Part shown: in pieces, positions 44,640 to 56,094 of the stretch
How positions within the stretch are numbered: position 1 is the stretch's first letter
Layout of the letters: every line of letters begins with the position of its first letter
Assembly: GCA_964034945.1 (NCBI GenBank)
Contig: OZ035961.1
Location: 95,056,991-95,120,990, forward strand
Source: Chrysopilus asiliformis
Lineage: Eukaryota > Arthropoda > Insecta > Diptera > Rhagionidae
Direction of reading: 5' to 3'
DNA: 64,000 nucleotides
Notes under the pieces: generated by a model
The model's input: only the letters and a program-made list of their open reading frames with translations
Told to the model about the DNA's origin: nothing
Database searches by the model: none
Program-made: the position numbers and the translations under genes

Positions 44640-45210
44640 GGTAAAATTATGAAGAAGTCCGTGTTGGTTTTTGACTCCGTCTGTCAGTTTTACGTATCTT
44701 AAGTTGGTCTTTCGCTCTGTCTGTGTTTGTCTGTCTTTGGGTCTGTCGGTCGGTTTGTGTCTGTCCGTCTGTCCGTTTTACGTATCTTAAATAGCTCGAA
44801 AATGCGTTCAGCTAGCGACTTGAAGTTTTTTTTTATAAATGAGTTTTACGAAAAACGTATTTTTCTGTCAACTTTTGGAAAAGTAGCGATAACTAACGGG
44901 TACCTTCCAAACAATTTCTTCCAAACAAGTAATAAACCCCTCCAAAGCTTCAACAGAATAAACACTCGACCCTGTGAGATAAAGTTTTGGTTCATAAAAA
45001 GATAAAGTTTTGGTTCTTTTTGCACGGAGAAGGAGAAAATTCGTCAATAATCAAGAGTTTTTTTTTGCCTGGTTGCGAATTTCTACCTTCGAACCTCAAA
45101 AACTATGCTTTTGGATATTATTTTTTGAAAATAAAAAAAAAATCCTAATCGACTTTTTGAAATACGCAGTATTAAAAATCGTCACTTTTTCACTGATTTT
45201 TTGCTTTCTT
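44640..45210 (+). mobile_element. Helentron-like element related to family 6
   Basis: Two degenerate microsatellites (CTCCGTCTGTCAG at 44687; CTGTCTGTGTTTGTCTGTC and GTCTGTCCGTCTGTCCG at 44718-44776), each followed by TTTTACGTATCTTAA, then TAGCTCGAAAATGCGTTCAG and CTAGCGACTTGAAGTTTTTT with GAGTTTTACGAAAAACGTAT. The order microsatellite-core is that of the other families. Confidence 0.6.
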
Positions 45211-45218
45211 TAACGGCC

Positions 45219-45335
45219 AATTTATTCACTAGGAGTTAAATCGCCTTAACTCCCTTAACTCACCTTTTACATGGAAAATAACACTAGCTAACTCCCTTAA
45301 CTCACTAACTCGGCTTAACTCCTAGTGAATAAATT
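45219..45335. mobile_element. 117-bp inverted-repeat element
   Basis: AATTTATTCACTAGGAGTTA(A) at 45219-45239 and its exact reverse complement at 45315-45335 (21 bp). The interior repeats CTTAACTCCCTTAACTCA twice (about 45252 and 45293). Target duplication not evident. Confidence 0.75.
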
Positions 45336-46483
45336 AGGGGTTAATGAATATTAAGATAAACCTACCTACGAGTACTAACTTTTCCATTGCCGATTTAACT
45401 GTTGAAAATCTGTAACGAGATTTTCATTTTGCAGGAAAAAAATCAAAGTTTCCTACTTTGTATATATCCTCACACCCGTGCAAATATTTTCCCAAAGGAC
45501 TTTCGTTTTGATAGATGTTTCCCTTAAGTTAGCGGACAAGAATCCGTTCCTACTCGTATTTAACTGATTTCCTTTCCTAGACAAATATCCAAGTACAAAT
45601 CATACATTCACGTACATACATAGCCAGTAAGAAAACTTTGTGAAAAAAGAAACTTTGCCGACGATTTATAAAAAAAAAGCTTTTGATCGTACACTTGAAA
45701 AAGAAAACAAAGACCTTTAATGGAACATAAAGCTCAGCCATGGGTAAAAATCTGGCTTATGTAAATACCTGGAATAAATCGCTTTGTTGTTGTTGGGCCT
45801 TTATTTGCATATTCGGTCCCCGGTACCCGATAAATTTTCTTCAACATTGCCGGGGAGGATGTGTATATGTATGTCTCTTGTCGCCGGCCGTTAAGAGAGT
45901 CACATTGTGGGCGTCTTCGTTCTTACGCTGGAATCGCAGCAGTCAGGACAAAGGGATTCTAAATGGTTCCACCGCTTCTCATGTCCTTTACTCCTTATTC
46001 CCTCGTAGACAGTTTAATCGAATTTATTAAAAGCACAAAACCAAAAAGGAGAACGGCTCTTCACAATTTTATTTGGATTTTTACCTGTTTTAAGTTATCA
46101 AAGCAGCCAAACTTTGGTCCATGAGATGCCGCCAGGTAACGGACACAGTCACGTTTTTTTTTTCAAGGATTGATCCTTTTTTTAAGCTGTTTGTTATTTT
46201 TGTTATATCGTTGTGCTAGACAGGTCGTTAACCCAGTGGTGGGATTGTTAGCAGAACTTTGGACATGTCAAAATTGTTTTTGTATATTTTTAGATTGACA
46301 TCATCTGACTGTTGGTGATATTCAAATATGCAGACCGAAATGTTTTCAAATCTTGTTATCTCTGGATAAAGGGGTTTTCGAGTTAAAAATGATAAAAGTA
46401 AATATTGTACCATATTGATTAAAGATTAAAAGGAAAGGCCTTTGATTTTTCCGGTTTTTAAGATTTAACACACGGAAATAGTA
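45336..46483. other. No gene recognised; GC-richer island
   Basis: 45790-45990 is more GC-rich (GGTCCCCGGTACCCG, GTCGCCGGCCG) and has a 96-codon plus-strand ORF with many Cys, without motif support. Confidence 0.35.
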
Positions 46484-46504
46484 ATTTTCTAGAATCTAGA
46501 AAAT
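46484..46504. repeat. 21-base palindrome
   Basis: ATTTTCTAGA-A-TCTAGAAAAT, perfect 10-base arms about one central base. TCTAGAAAAT recurs at about 46560. Confidence 0.85.
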
Positions 46505-46599
46505 GAAATAATTTTCGCTCAACTACAACTTTTCTGAATTATAGAATATTGAGATCAAATCTAGAAAATCAAATTAGAAAATATTTCTAAAATTCAAAT

Positions 46600-47165
46600 C
46601 TTGCAATTTAATTTTGACCCACTTTCACTTATCCGATTGACTTGATATTTTGCATACATACGTAACTCCGATGAGAATACAAGATTTCCACTACTTCGTC
46701 CTTGTAAGGATTAGCGAAGGTCCGGTGAGAATAACGTCATTATCATTTTCCTTAAATTTTCCGGGAAAATATGTCATCTTGTGGTTTTTGGGGTCGCTGA
46801 ATGGCTCTGACGTTGATAAGTCTGTAATGATAACGGATGTTACGAAATCGGTAATGGTAACGGAGGTTAAGAAGTCGTTAAGTATAACGGAAGGTCCTCT
46901 AAGGACAACGTGATTAACCTTTACCTCAAATTTTCCGGAAAAAAATCTCTGGTTTCTGGAGTGGCTAAATCCGATTCTGGTATTAAAAAATCTGTGAGGA
47001 TAACGGAAGGTCCTTAAGGATAATATGATTATCCTTTTTCTTAAATTTTTTGGGGAAAAACTCATTTGGGGGTTGTTGGGTTTGCTGAATTCTATTGTGG
47101 AGTTAAAAAGTCCGTAACAATATCTCAAAGGCATCAAGGATATATTTTCGAAGACTTAAAAGTAT
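46600..47165 (+). mobile_element. Helentron-like element, family 5, longest copy
   Basis: TTTTGACCCACTTTCACTTA, TCCGATTGACTTGATATTTT, CATACGTAACTCCGATGAGA, then three to four tandem units marked by GGATTAGCGAAGGTCCGGTG, TAACGGAAGGTCCTCTAAGG and GGATAACGGAAGGTCC, with TTTTCCGGGAAAATATG and GTGGTTTTTGGGGTCGCTGA. A local triplication of GT(C/A)TGTAATGATAACGG-type words sits at 46822-46900. Ends as at 27072. Confidence 0.78.
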
Positions 47166-48129
47166 AGACAGGCGTGGCGAAAGACAGACGTCAGTTTGGA
47201 TTTTAAGACATACTAACAACGAAGTATATACAATGGAAGTATAATCTCCCATAATACGCTAAGAAATCGAATAGCGCGAAACACAGCTAGATTCTCTTTC
47301 GCACATTTTGACTCTTTCTTTCAAAATGGATCCCCTTGATACCATTACCAACCTTGACGAGTACATAGGGATGTGTTAGCAACCTTGTTTGAAGAAATAG
47401 GGTGGTCAACTAATCAAATCATCTGTTGAAGTTTGAGGTTATGTTGAATGGTTCCTGAAATAGTCTTCATTAAAAATGCCAAATGGAGTGTATAAAACAA
47501 ACGTGTCTATTTCATAGGAAATGTTTGATTGATTCTAATTAAAAAATTAAAATTGCACTTCAAACTTATTATTATACTTTTCACATCGCGACATATTCAA
47601 ATAAATTCGCGCAAAAATACTACCAGATGTCATTCACATGAAACACGAGTTGGTAATTTTTCATTCTCGTGTGAGAAACAAGGCGATCGGTAAGAGAAAG
47701 AAAGATCAAGATATGTGTTTGGCATAAATGACAGTTGGCTGCTGCAGAAATGACAGCAGGGGACTCTCAACTTTAACTTTCAAGTGAAAAAGTTTAACAT
47801 TTGCGTTTTGCACTGATTTTTTCGCATTTTTGAAGAACCAAATGTGCATATTAGATTTAGCAAGTAAAGACTAACTATCTGTGTAATTTTCATGTGATTT
47901 GAACATGACTGCAGGTGAATTGACATGAAATTTGTATAACGCAAAATGTTTACGAGTACAATTAGGTTGGCGACTACAGAATCCCAAAGTCAAATCTGCT
48001 GCCATGCCATTTTTCGGCTCGGATGCTATGTCCATTGTATATATGTTAAGTCAGTGCATACTAATCAAATCCTCCCAAAAAAATGAAAAAAGCTTTTATT
48101 TAAAACAAAAAGCATTAGAAAGGAAAAAA
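47166..48129. other. No gene recognised
   Basis: Nothing supported; composition more balanced at 47690-47780. Confidence 0.4.
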
Positions 48130-48245
48130 TATTTTTTTGATACTTTTTATTAGAAAAAAGGCAAGATAAGAGCATAAAAAATAAAATAAATATTTATTTC
48201 GCTTTTATTTCTGATACCCAATAACAAAATTTTTTTTTTTACTTT
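48130..48245. repeat. Hairpin repeat 'AAGCGAGATAAA', copy 4
   Basis: AGAAAAAAGGCAAGATAAGA-GCATAAAAAATAAAATAAAT-ATTTATTTCGCTTTTATTTC-TGATACCCA: the right half is the inverted half-site (reverse complement TGGGTATCAGAAATAAAAGC), the left half is a decayed direct half-site. Confidence 0.6.
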
Positions 48246-50437
48246 TTAGTGCATTTTTTTAAATAAAAACTTTTTTTTTAAAAACAAAAAAGAATTTTTA
48301 ATTGTTTAAAATCAAAAATTGGACTAAATTTATCGATGAGGAAACTCGGTTTATTACTTTTGGTGTCCTGTTTATAAATGGAAAAGTTTCTTTGAAAAAA
48401 CTTGTAATTTTCTCGAAAACGGCACGCGTAGTACTGAAAAACTTTTAAACGAATTGTGATGTGTTTTTTTCCCACATATTTTTTCCCATATATATTTTTT
48501 TCATTTTTTTCTTAGAACGACAGAAAAATTTCCAGCAAAAATCTCGGAAACGGTTCATTTTATTTATCCATAAACTATCTTTTCTAAATGGTAAATTTTA
48601 AATTGAAGAAGAAAACTTTTCTATTCTTTTAAACCATGGATTGCTCAGATTTTTTTTCTAATTTTCTTTGTTCATAAAAAATTATAAAAAAAAACATTCT
48701 TTTTTCATTTCCCACAAAGTAGAACTAATAAATGCTACAAAAAATCTGAATATTAAAAGACACCGACAGATTTCAGCAAATTTAGTCAATCATATCGCAA
48801 TATCAACTCAAGTGTGTAATTTAATTTTTTTAGGCGACATTTTGCACAAAAAGTAAGATGAGTTTATTGCAAATGGAAACCAAAGAAAAAAGAAATGAAA
48901 AATTAGAAAGAATTAAGCATCTTAAACAAGAATCAACGACAAGAAAACAGCTTAAGCTTCTTTTATATTTATAAAAGTGGGGGCCATAACTTAATAAAGT
49001 ATTCCTTAAATGCAATCAACCGATATGTCGTAAACCTTTTCGTCTAGAAGAAAATCATAATATTATCATCAACTGTGATAAAGAGCGTTCTTTCGTTCCT
49101 TCGGTGGTTGAATTTTTCCCCTGTCATCCTCGCCATCCCCTCGAAAATAGCAAAAATTCTTTCATTCACCCCTGATAAAAGTCTTAAGCTTTATATAGAA
49201 GAAAGGTGCCAAAAATAAGACAACAAAAACCGAAAAAAATGAAATTTTATGAAATCGTGTCTTAAGACTAAGAACCATGAGGATATGTCCTTCTTTCTAT
49301 TCCTTGTTACGATGGGAAGTAGTTATGTGAAGACACGCAAAAGACAAAAAAACGAAAAAGACGTAAAAATCCATAAAAATTAATCTGTAGAAAATTCCTG
49401 TGCAAATTATTCCTTTATTCTACCATCAGGCGAAAATAAGACTCATTTTCTGGGCTTTATAGCCTCAAAAATATTCATTTTAATTTTCTAGCTGGATGGC
49501 TGTAAAATTAACCTATTGTGTTAGAAGATGACGACGATGAGATGAGGGTAAAAACGATGGCAACTTTTGCGTCTTCAGGTTCAGCTTGAGATTTAACTTT
49601 ACACCCAAAACGCACAGGATACAAGGACAAAAGTTATATTAGGCACTTGTGCAAGGATCCTATATATTTTTTTTGCTTATATTACACTGTAAGAAATCTA
49701 AAACTACACCATTTTATATTTCTAGAAAAAAAGTGTCTCTGTTGATTCTTAAAAAAATGCTGAATTATCGTTTTTATGAAAATTGGTGCAAAGAACAAAA
49801 ACAGCCCGCAGGAAGTTTGCAAAGAGTTGGAAAAGTGTAGAAAAATCCTGGGGGCATTTTTTTCATAAAAAATCCGCCTGGAGTTTTAGAATAGTGATGA
49901 ATTATTAAGAAAAATGCAATCTAGGAAACGAGGAAATTGCGATTCGGAAATATTCTGGAAAAATTCTAATATGAAAAATTCTGATATGAAAAATTCTCTA
50001 AAAACTGACTATCAAAGAAAAAGTTTTTAAAGAAGGATATAAAATTGCCGAAAGAAAAACTAAGAAAAATCTTTTTTAAGTCGCGAAAAATCACGCTATC
50101 GGGTAAAAAACTGAACTTCACACTTGATAAGAAAAAGAGCTGTACAAAATTTCATGTCTCTTGTTTAATTCGTTCCTGTGTTATTATGCCGACATGCGGA
50201 AATCTAGTTAAATAAATGGACAGAGAGGTTTTCATAAGCAAACAGAAAGGAAAATTCACTTGAAAAACTTTGTTGGGTTTGAAATAACATTCTTGCGTGA
50301 TACATTTTTTGTTTTTTTTTTGCAAAATTTGGACTTGGTAACAATTTTAAAAATTTGCTGTGGATTTTGTGGATCGACCTCTAACAAAAATTCACGATTT
50401 TTCTGATTCTGAACAGGCTACAGTTTTTTTTACAGTG
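48246..50437. other. No gene recognised
   Basis: AT-rich with A-rich tracts. GAAGATGACGACGATGAGATGAG (split: GAAGATGACGACG, ATGAGATGAG) at 49525-49547 followed by GGTAAAA could encode acidic residues but no exon can be built around it. Confidence 0.4.
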
Positions 50438-50439
50438 TA

Positions 50440-50711
50440 CACTCAGAAAAATGAAGGCTAACTCGACGACCTACATACGGCGTAATTGGCCTCGGGCAGG
50501 CGCGCGTTCGCCTGCATGTGGGCAAGTAAAACTGAGTTGACCTGCGGTCGGAGAAATTCTGAAATTAAGCCACCAGCAGGTGAAGTAGGGCATTGGGAGC
50601 TGCACGAGTTGACCTTAGATAGGTTAGCTCTGACCGCTAGCTGGCTTACAGAAACCTCTGTAAGGTCAGAGTTAACCTGACAAAAAGTTGACCTGGACAT
50701 TTTTCTGAGTG
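50440..50711. mobile_element. GC-richer MITE with CACTCAG ends, full copy
   Basis: Left CACTCAGAAAAATG and right CATTTTTCTGAGTG are exact inverted repeats, flanked by TA at 50438-50439 and 50712-50713. The interior repeats GTTGACCT/GTTAACCT words in one orientation (50531, 50608, 50671, 50686) and holds palindromic GCGCGCGTTCGCCTGC. A degenerate relative lies at 40009-40205. The ORFs inside on both strands are not credible genes. Confidence 0.8.
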
Positions 50712-50713
50712 TA

Positions 50714-51024
50714 CCTTTTTGCAATAATAACGCAACTCTATTCAATGAATTTTTACTTTTTGAGGGCAGATAGTGTTCCCTCAAAATTGCACACCACTCG
50801 TCTTATGAAATATGCCTAGATTATGTCTTTAGTTCCCCTAAAGTCCTTGAGGTGTTGCGGCAAAATTTGCGGCTCATCGTCACCCTGGAAGTCCTTTATT
50901 TTTTGATTGCAAATGAGAAAAAAATGAGAACTAAGTGAAATTGGAGTTACGAAACACAAAAAAAGCAACCTTCAGTTGATCAGAAAAAGGGAACATTAAA
51001 TGTCTCATATTTAATAAAGTAAGA
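50714..51024. other. Possible 3' untranslated region of the next gene
   Basis: On the minus strand ATTAAA occurs about 20 bases past the candidate stop at 51025 and AATAAA at 50895-50900. Otherwise no feature. Confidence 0.3.
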
Positions 51025-51263
51025 TTAAATCCTAGTTATTCGCTATGGGGAAATTGGAAATGCGAATAATGAAGGCAAAAATGTTGATAAACAGTTACCG
51101 TAGTTGGTGTTGGTCCTTTAGCCAAAGTATAATCAATATTGTTAACCAATGGCTTTGGAGTTTCCATGGCTTCTGGATTCCGAGAAGACAAGGATGTGGC
51201 AAGGATTGTCTTATGTAAAATCTGCTTAAGGGGAGAGAAGGCGGTTAATGCGTTTTTTATCAT
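51025..51263 (-). CDS. Candidate small gene, two exons, about 60 codons
   Basis: Minus strand. ATG at 51263-51261 in a CAAAATG context starts MIKNALTAFSPLKQILHKT, continuing with SLSSRNPEAMETPKPLVNN and YTLAKGPTPTT. At 51099/51098 a donor ACG|GTAACT follows in phase 0; a 56-nt intron (51098-51043) ends TTTCCCCATAG, and the second exon gives RITRI then TAA (51027-51025). An ATTAAA and an AATAAA lie downstream. The N-terminus lacks acids and is rich in K, L, A, S and T, like a mitochondrial targeting sequence. Alternatively the segment 51099-51221 is an internal 123-nt phase-0 exon (acceptor CTCCCCTTAAGCAG), or translation runs unspliced to a stop near 51036. I do not recognise the family. Confidence 0.4.
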
Positions 51264-51824
51264 TTTGAAATTTGTCTTTTGACGATGAGGGAAAGAAACT
51301 GACTGAGTGTAACTAAAAGGTTTCAAATAGAATTAACGATCAAAGGAATTTAATTCTCTGTGATAATAATTTTTGTAATGCTCCTTGGATTGACAGTAAT
51401 GAGATTTTTGTTAAAATAAATCGGAAATTAGTTACGCTGTAAGCCTTAGAATGTGTTAAGCTATAACAATTATAAGGGAGATAAGTTTGTCATAGTTTTT
51501 CTTTTGTTGAATATTATAAATAGATGACTTTTTTTATATACCAATCAAGTTTCTAATCCAATTAAAAAAAATTGGAAAAACGTTTTTACCAAAACTTTCC
51601 GCCTTCGACGTCGCACTAGTCCTGGCTGCTAAGAGTTCTGGTAGATGGTACGTATTTGCCACTAGAAATCTATCACATCAAAAGTCCTATTGAGTGGGAG
51701 AACCATTATGAGTTAAATTTGGTTACTAAAATGTAAGGAAACCAACGATTGTCCTATATGGCGATACTCCAAATACCCTATATGGCGATACTCTAAACTT
51801 TCAAATATACTCAATCCTATAATA
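51264..51824. other. Nothing recognised
   Basis: AT-rich upstream flank of the candidate gene. A tandem ATATGGCGATACTC(C/T)AAA pair lies at 51757 and 51780. Confidence 0.4.
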
Positions 51825-52640
51825 TAATACGAGGATATATGAGGCGTTAAAAGCTAGAGTGGACCAACCCACATAATCGAGTTTTTGAAGCTTTTTCACT
51901 TTTGTATTATTATTTACTGTAAATTTTTGGAAAAAAAAAATTTGTGTGGACTTTATTACTCAATGTTGAAATGTTCTTTTGTGCATCCAAACATTTTTAT
52001 CTAGAAACTCACTCGCAATAGTGATTCAAACACAAAAAAATTCACGATTTCGACATGTGGGTTGGTCCACTCTAGCTTTTAACGCCTCATATGTGTGTCT
52101 GTCTGTCTGTCTGCACAAACGATCTCGAAAACCCGCCTAACGATTTTCACGAAACTTGGGGGTTAGGGATTTTCGGGGACAACGAATCGACCTAGATAGG
52201 TTTCACCTCTGAGAAAATTCCCCTCGATACCCCTCGCCTGGTATCTTCGAATTCAATAGTCCGATCTTAATGAAACTTTACAGTATTACTAAGGGGACTA
52301 AGGGCTTTCGATTTTTGCACTATAAACCTGACTTTTCCCTCCCCTCGATACCCCTCGCCTGGTGTCTCAAAACAACGTTTCCAAAATCGATGACAGCGAT
52401 TACTCAATAACCACCCAACCCATTCTATGAAATTTTGTTATCGCGCGTTAGTTTTAGTTCTAGACGAGAGCTTTTTTTAAAAAAAAAATTAAAACGAAAG
52501 GTCCTGTAAGAATGACGTGGATTTCCTTTTTCTCTAGGTCGGAAATTTAAAAACTCGGGAAAAGCTCTGTAAAGATAATGTGAATTTAGTTTTTCTCCAA
52601 AAATCAGCAAAAGTAAGATTTTGAGGTCGCCGAGCATGGC
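51825..52640 (+). mobile_element. Helentron-like element, family 7, with a TIR insertion at its start
   Basis: TGTGTGTCTGTCTGTCTGTC at 52091 is the microsatellite, followed by CGATCTCGAAAACCCGCCTA, ACGATTTTCACGAAACTTGG, GTTAGGGATTTTCGGGGACA and two copies of CCCCTCGATACCCCTCGCCT (52225 and 52337). The final part (52495-52640) has family-4-like words (AAGGTCCTGTAAGAATGACG, AGGTCGCCGAGCA). The first part is displaced by the inverted-repeat element at 51839-52090. Confidence 0.65.
51839..52090. mobile_element. 252-bp element with ~35-bp inverted repeats
   Basis: Left ATGAGGCGTTAAAAGCTAGA then GTGGACCAACCCACAT (to about 51873), exactly inverted at 52055-52090. AT flanks each side (51837-51838 and 52091-52092), but this could be part of an ATAT tract. 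The interior is AT-rich. It stands exactly before a GTCT microsatellite. Family unknown; AT duplication would fit ISL2EU-type elements. Confidence 0.75.
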
Positions 52641-54031
52641 TCGGTCTTCCTGGTTCTTTAATTATAACATTCCGATTAAAATTTTTTAAAACTGCTCCGA
52701 TTGAGTTTTCATATATGAATAGCGTTACCATACGTCTCGAAATTATCGGGATATTTCCGGATTTATGCATGTTGTTCCGGCGTCCTGGGAAAAAAACGTT
52801 TGTCCCGGAATCATGTAATATAATGTTCAAATTTCCTAAATTACAACTTCAACTAAAAAATTGACTTCGAAACCCACAAATTTTTCCCTGCAGCGCAGTC
52901 TCTTCAAACATTACTACCTCTAGCCCATTTTTCATACCTAAAATTACCTGCGGAGCATCCCATAAGAAAAAATTCTGCAATTTTCTAAATAGTTTTTTAG
53001 TTTTGTCTACCGAGCAGTTTTTGCTATATATTTTGAAAACATAATACAAAAAAACAAAAATTGAAATAAACCCTTTTCTGTATGATCGGGCGTTCAAAAT
53101 TTTCACGATTAGTTTCGAAACATTGAAAATTTATTTCCAATTCATCGCCCTCCCCGTTAACCACCGGCCCTGTTTTTTGCAGGACTTATTTGAAATTGCA
53201 TTTTGAGCGATGTTGTCTTTATGAGTGTTCTGAGAAAATTGCAAAAAATTATTCCGTTTGTATTGGGTAGAGAAAGGGGCAGGGGAGTGTTGGGTGAACC
53301 TATTATACCTTATTCATGGTTATATGCTTGTATATAGGGTATAAAAAATATTCTTTGGGAAGTATCCTGCCCGTTGTCTTTACGGTTTAAAAATTACTTC
53401 AAAGATTTTGAAAATAGCTGGCGAGGGGGTAAGAAGGAGGGGTGGAGGGGGGTTTTTTATATATAGTAGAGAGAAAAGTCTACCCAACGTTTTGATTTAA
53501 GTCGGTTCGCTCATTCTCAAGTTATAAACGACCGGACAAAAAGACCGAAGACTGTCCAAATAGACACTCGCTCGAAAAATCTCAGGGCTAAAGAAAATTT
53601 TTTTTACTGCTCGAGGCGTACAACTACTAAGTGATTTCAGCGGGGGTGGGCCGGGGGTGATTTGAGTTCCAATCTTGGTGGTAATAGTATTTTGTCTTCA
53701 TTTTAAATTTTATTCCACTCAAAAAGATAATAATATACTCGTACAATGACTAAAAATATAATTACAAAAGTATTGCCTTCAAAGTTTCCTTTAAATTCAT
53801 TATAACTTAAAAAATCTTTTTTTTTTCAATAAATAATAATTTTAATTCTCCTTCACAAATATCAATGTATTAATGGTAAATTCATTGCTGTATCTGTAAA
53901 TAGTAAACCATCTGGTCACAAAATCTTTACCAACAAAATATTTGATTGGGGATAAAATCAACGAAACATTTTCTACAAAATTGTCTTTTGTCTAAGACTT
54001 AAATGTTTAATGGGGCGGAATACTCAAGACA
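52641..54031. other. No gene recognised; hAT-like end word
   Basis: At 52729-52800 CGTTACCATACGTCTCGAAA, CGGGATATTTCCGGATTTAT and CGTCCTGGGAAAAAAACG resemble the end region of the element at 37884-38616; no partner end found. 53280-53680 has several G-rich runs (GGAGGGGTGGAGGGGGG). Confidence 0.4.
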
Positions 54032-54235
54032 ATGGCTTTCGATTGCTACCCGGAAATGAAAGTTCCACTCGGTCTGAAATTTCGAAAACTTAACTTAAGA
54101 AAACTGGAACTTCCACTATGGATGGCTTGCAATCACAACGAAATGCCACCAAAAACGTTTTCAACTGAAAATATATTCGGTTCATTGCCATCAAGTATGT
54201 ATTATCAACCATTGGGAAGTGATCTGATGGTGTAA
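54032..54235 (+). CDS. Hypothetical 67-codon ORF
   Basis: ATG in context AAGACAATGGC opens MAFDCYPEMKVPLGLKFRKL, then LPLWMACNHNEMPPKTF and FGSLPSSMYYQPLGSDLMV, and stops at 54235. Composition is balanced. A donor CATCAA|GTATGT at 54193 with a 55-nt intron ending CCCATCAG would alter the C-terminus (short tail TMYV). A second good donor (CAACAGAA|GTAAGTACT) lies at 54343 after an open stretch with MMAFESMATE. No family recognised; may be chance. Confidence 0.25.
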   Translation: MAFDCYPEMKVPLGLKFRKLNLRKLELPLWMACNHNEMPPKTFSTENIFGSLPSSMYYQPLGSDLMV

Positions 54236-55735
54236 CATTACCCCATCAGCCATGTATGTATAGTAGTAGATAGAAAATTGATGTTAAATATAGTGGGAAA
54301 AACCATTCGCTGATGATGGCATTCGAAAGCATGGCAACAGAAGTAAGTACTGAATCACCATAGCGTAATTTCACTCGTCGTCGTAATTGTCATTGTGAAA
54401 AGGAATTCATGTTGAAATTTTCCTTTGGCGCAGAGCTCATTTCTCATCCCCCACAAATAAAATTCTATTGATTTAAATACGCAAATGATTTGTTCTACCC
54501 CTTTTTTTTTAGCGCGGACGATTTTAAAATCCTGCAAAATGGAATTTAAAAAAAAACGTAAATATTCGATTATATTTAATTCAGTGGAAATTAATACGCG
54601 AATTATTGTACTAGCACTTCCTATTTTTTCCCCCTTTTGAATTGATTGGAATTTTCATATTTTTCTCGCCTGTGTCGTTTCAATTTATACTTTTACTGTG
54701 GGACACTACTGACTGCCCCTTTGATCGAATAACTGTGCTTATGAAACTTATGTAAAGGGCTGGGTGGTATATTTTCATGTAACAACCATCAGAAATAGGA
54801 TATAGAATTGGAAACACATCATTGTGATCCTATGCTAGTAAATGTTGTTATGCTGCTACCCTATAAACTCTGCAGTGTACACGATATGGAAACGACTGAA
54901 TGGTCGAAAACAATTATCGAAATTGCAAGAAAATTTACATTTAAAAGGGTCGCAGAATGACCGAAAATGCTCTGAATGAGATGAGATGCAGTATTATCAC
55001 GTGATAAAATACAATGCAAATTTTCTATATATTTATATACATATTTTGAATCCTGGCTGATCCTGTGGCATTGTTTTTTGGGAACGGGATGATAAATACC
55101 TGCATATGATAAACAGGAATTTTGTGGTGGGCATTTTGTGTTTGCCAACCATAAACCGGGAATTCCATATAGGACATAGGGGTGGCCTTTTATTGTTTCC
55201 TCAGTTGACATCTATTTGAGTTATGACCATTTTCTATACAATCAATATCTCTACAGATATTGATATATATGTGTTTGACTATCCGCATCTATAAGCTTGT
55301 AGTACAAAATAAAATTCATTTAAAGGATATACACACACAGACAAACACTTGTAAATTAGTTATAGTTTGCTTGTATACATGAATATATCTCCAGAGCAAA
55401 CTAAAATCAAATATTAGGATTCCAAGACTATTTATCCTTTTGTATTTATAAGGGTGAACGGATGCATGGTTGCGTGACCAGGAATATTGCATCGTCTGAT
55501 TTATGTGTGTAGAAATGAATAGGCTATGATAAGATATCAGGAAGTTTCTATTGCAATAAGCTGAAGTAAATCATTAAAAGGTCTATTTTGATAAGTTTCT
55601 AAACTTAATTGCAATATGGGTGCAAACAATTCCGGTATTAATGTTGTATAATTTTATCTAGAAATTAAAATGTTTTTTTTTTTTAAATATTCACTGGAAA
55701 TCAACCAAGATTCAATTTATTATCATATCATATCA
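54236..55735. other. No gene recognised
   Basis: A 116-codon minus-strand ORF (54861-55211) is open but has no motif; not called. Remaining sequence AT-rich with TATATA tracts. Confidence 0.4.
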
Positions 55736-56046
55736 TACTAATATATAAAAATGAGTTGGTCTGTCTGTTCCTCTTTCACGCAAAAACGGCTGAACCGATT
55801 GACTTGAAATTTGGCATGAGTGTCTGTGGTAGTTCTGGTTCCAACATAGGCATACGGAAAATTAGCGCGAGGGGTGGGGGGAGTAAGGGGAGGGGGAAAG
55901 TGATCTCGAAACTTAGCTCTTCATCTATGTTACCCTTTCGCGGGGAAACTACCGAGCCGATTGGCCTGAAGTTTAGCTCCAACATAGACCATAAAAAAAA
56001 TAATTTGAAAAAACTTAACCAAGCAACGACGGGTATGCAAGCTTGT
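55736..56046 (+). mobile_element. Helentron-like element, family 3, copy 2
   Basis: ACTAATATATAAAAATGAGT, only two GTCTG units, CTCTTTCACGCAAAAACGGC, CCGATTGACTTGAAATTTGG, second core CCGAGCCGATTGGCCTGAAG, and the 3' end AACCAAGCAACGACGGGTAT-GCAAGCTTGT, where the hairpin arm and CTAGT are mutated relative to 21645-21964. Even in the interior (AGTTCTGGTTCCAACATAGG, CCTTTCGCGGGGAAACTACC) the two copies are nearly identical. ORFs on both strands follow the repeat. Confidence 0.92.
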
Positions 56047-56094
56047 ACTTTATATGATATATCATATAGGAGTATATTAGCATTCGAACCAATC

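Noticed and set aside
46650..47137. ORFs of 87 and 148 codons on opposite strands
   Set aside because: They are translations of family 5 tandem units (for example repeated SVMVTEV/SLSITEG) and not genes.
50458..50784. 108-codon ORF on the minus strand
   Set aside because: Lies over the CACTCAG MITE and leaves it through its TIR.
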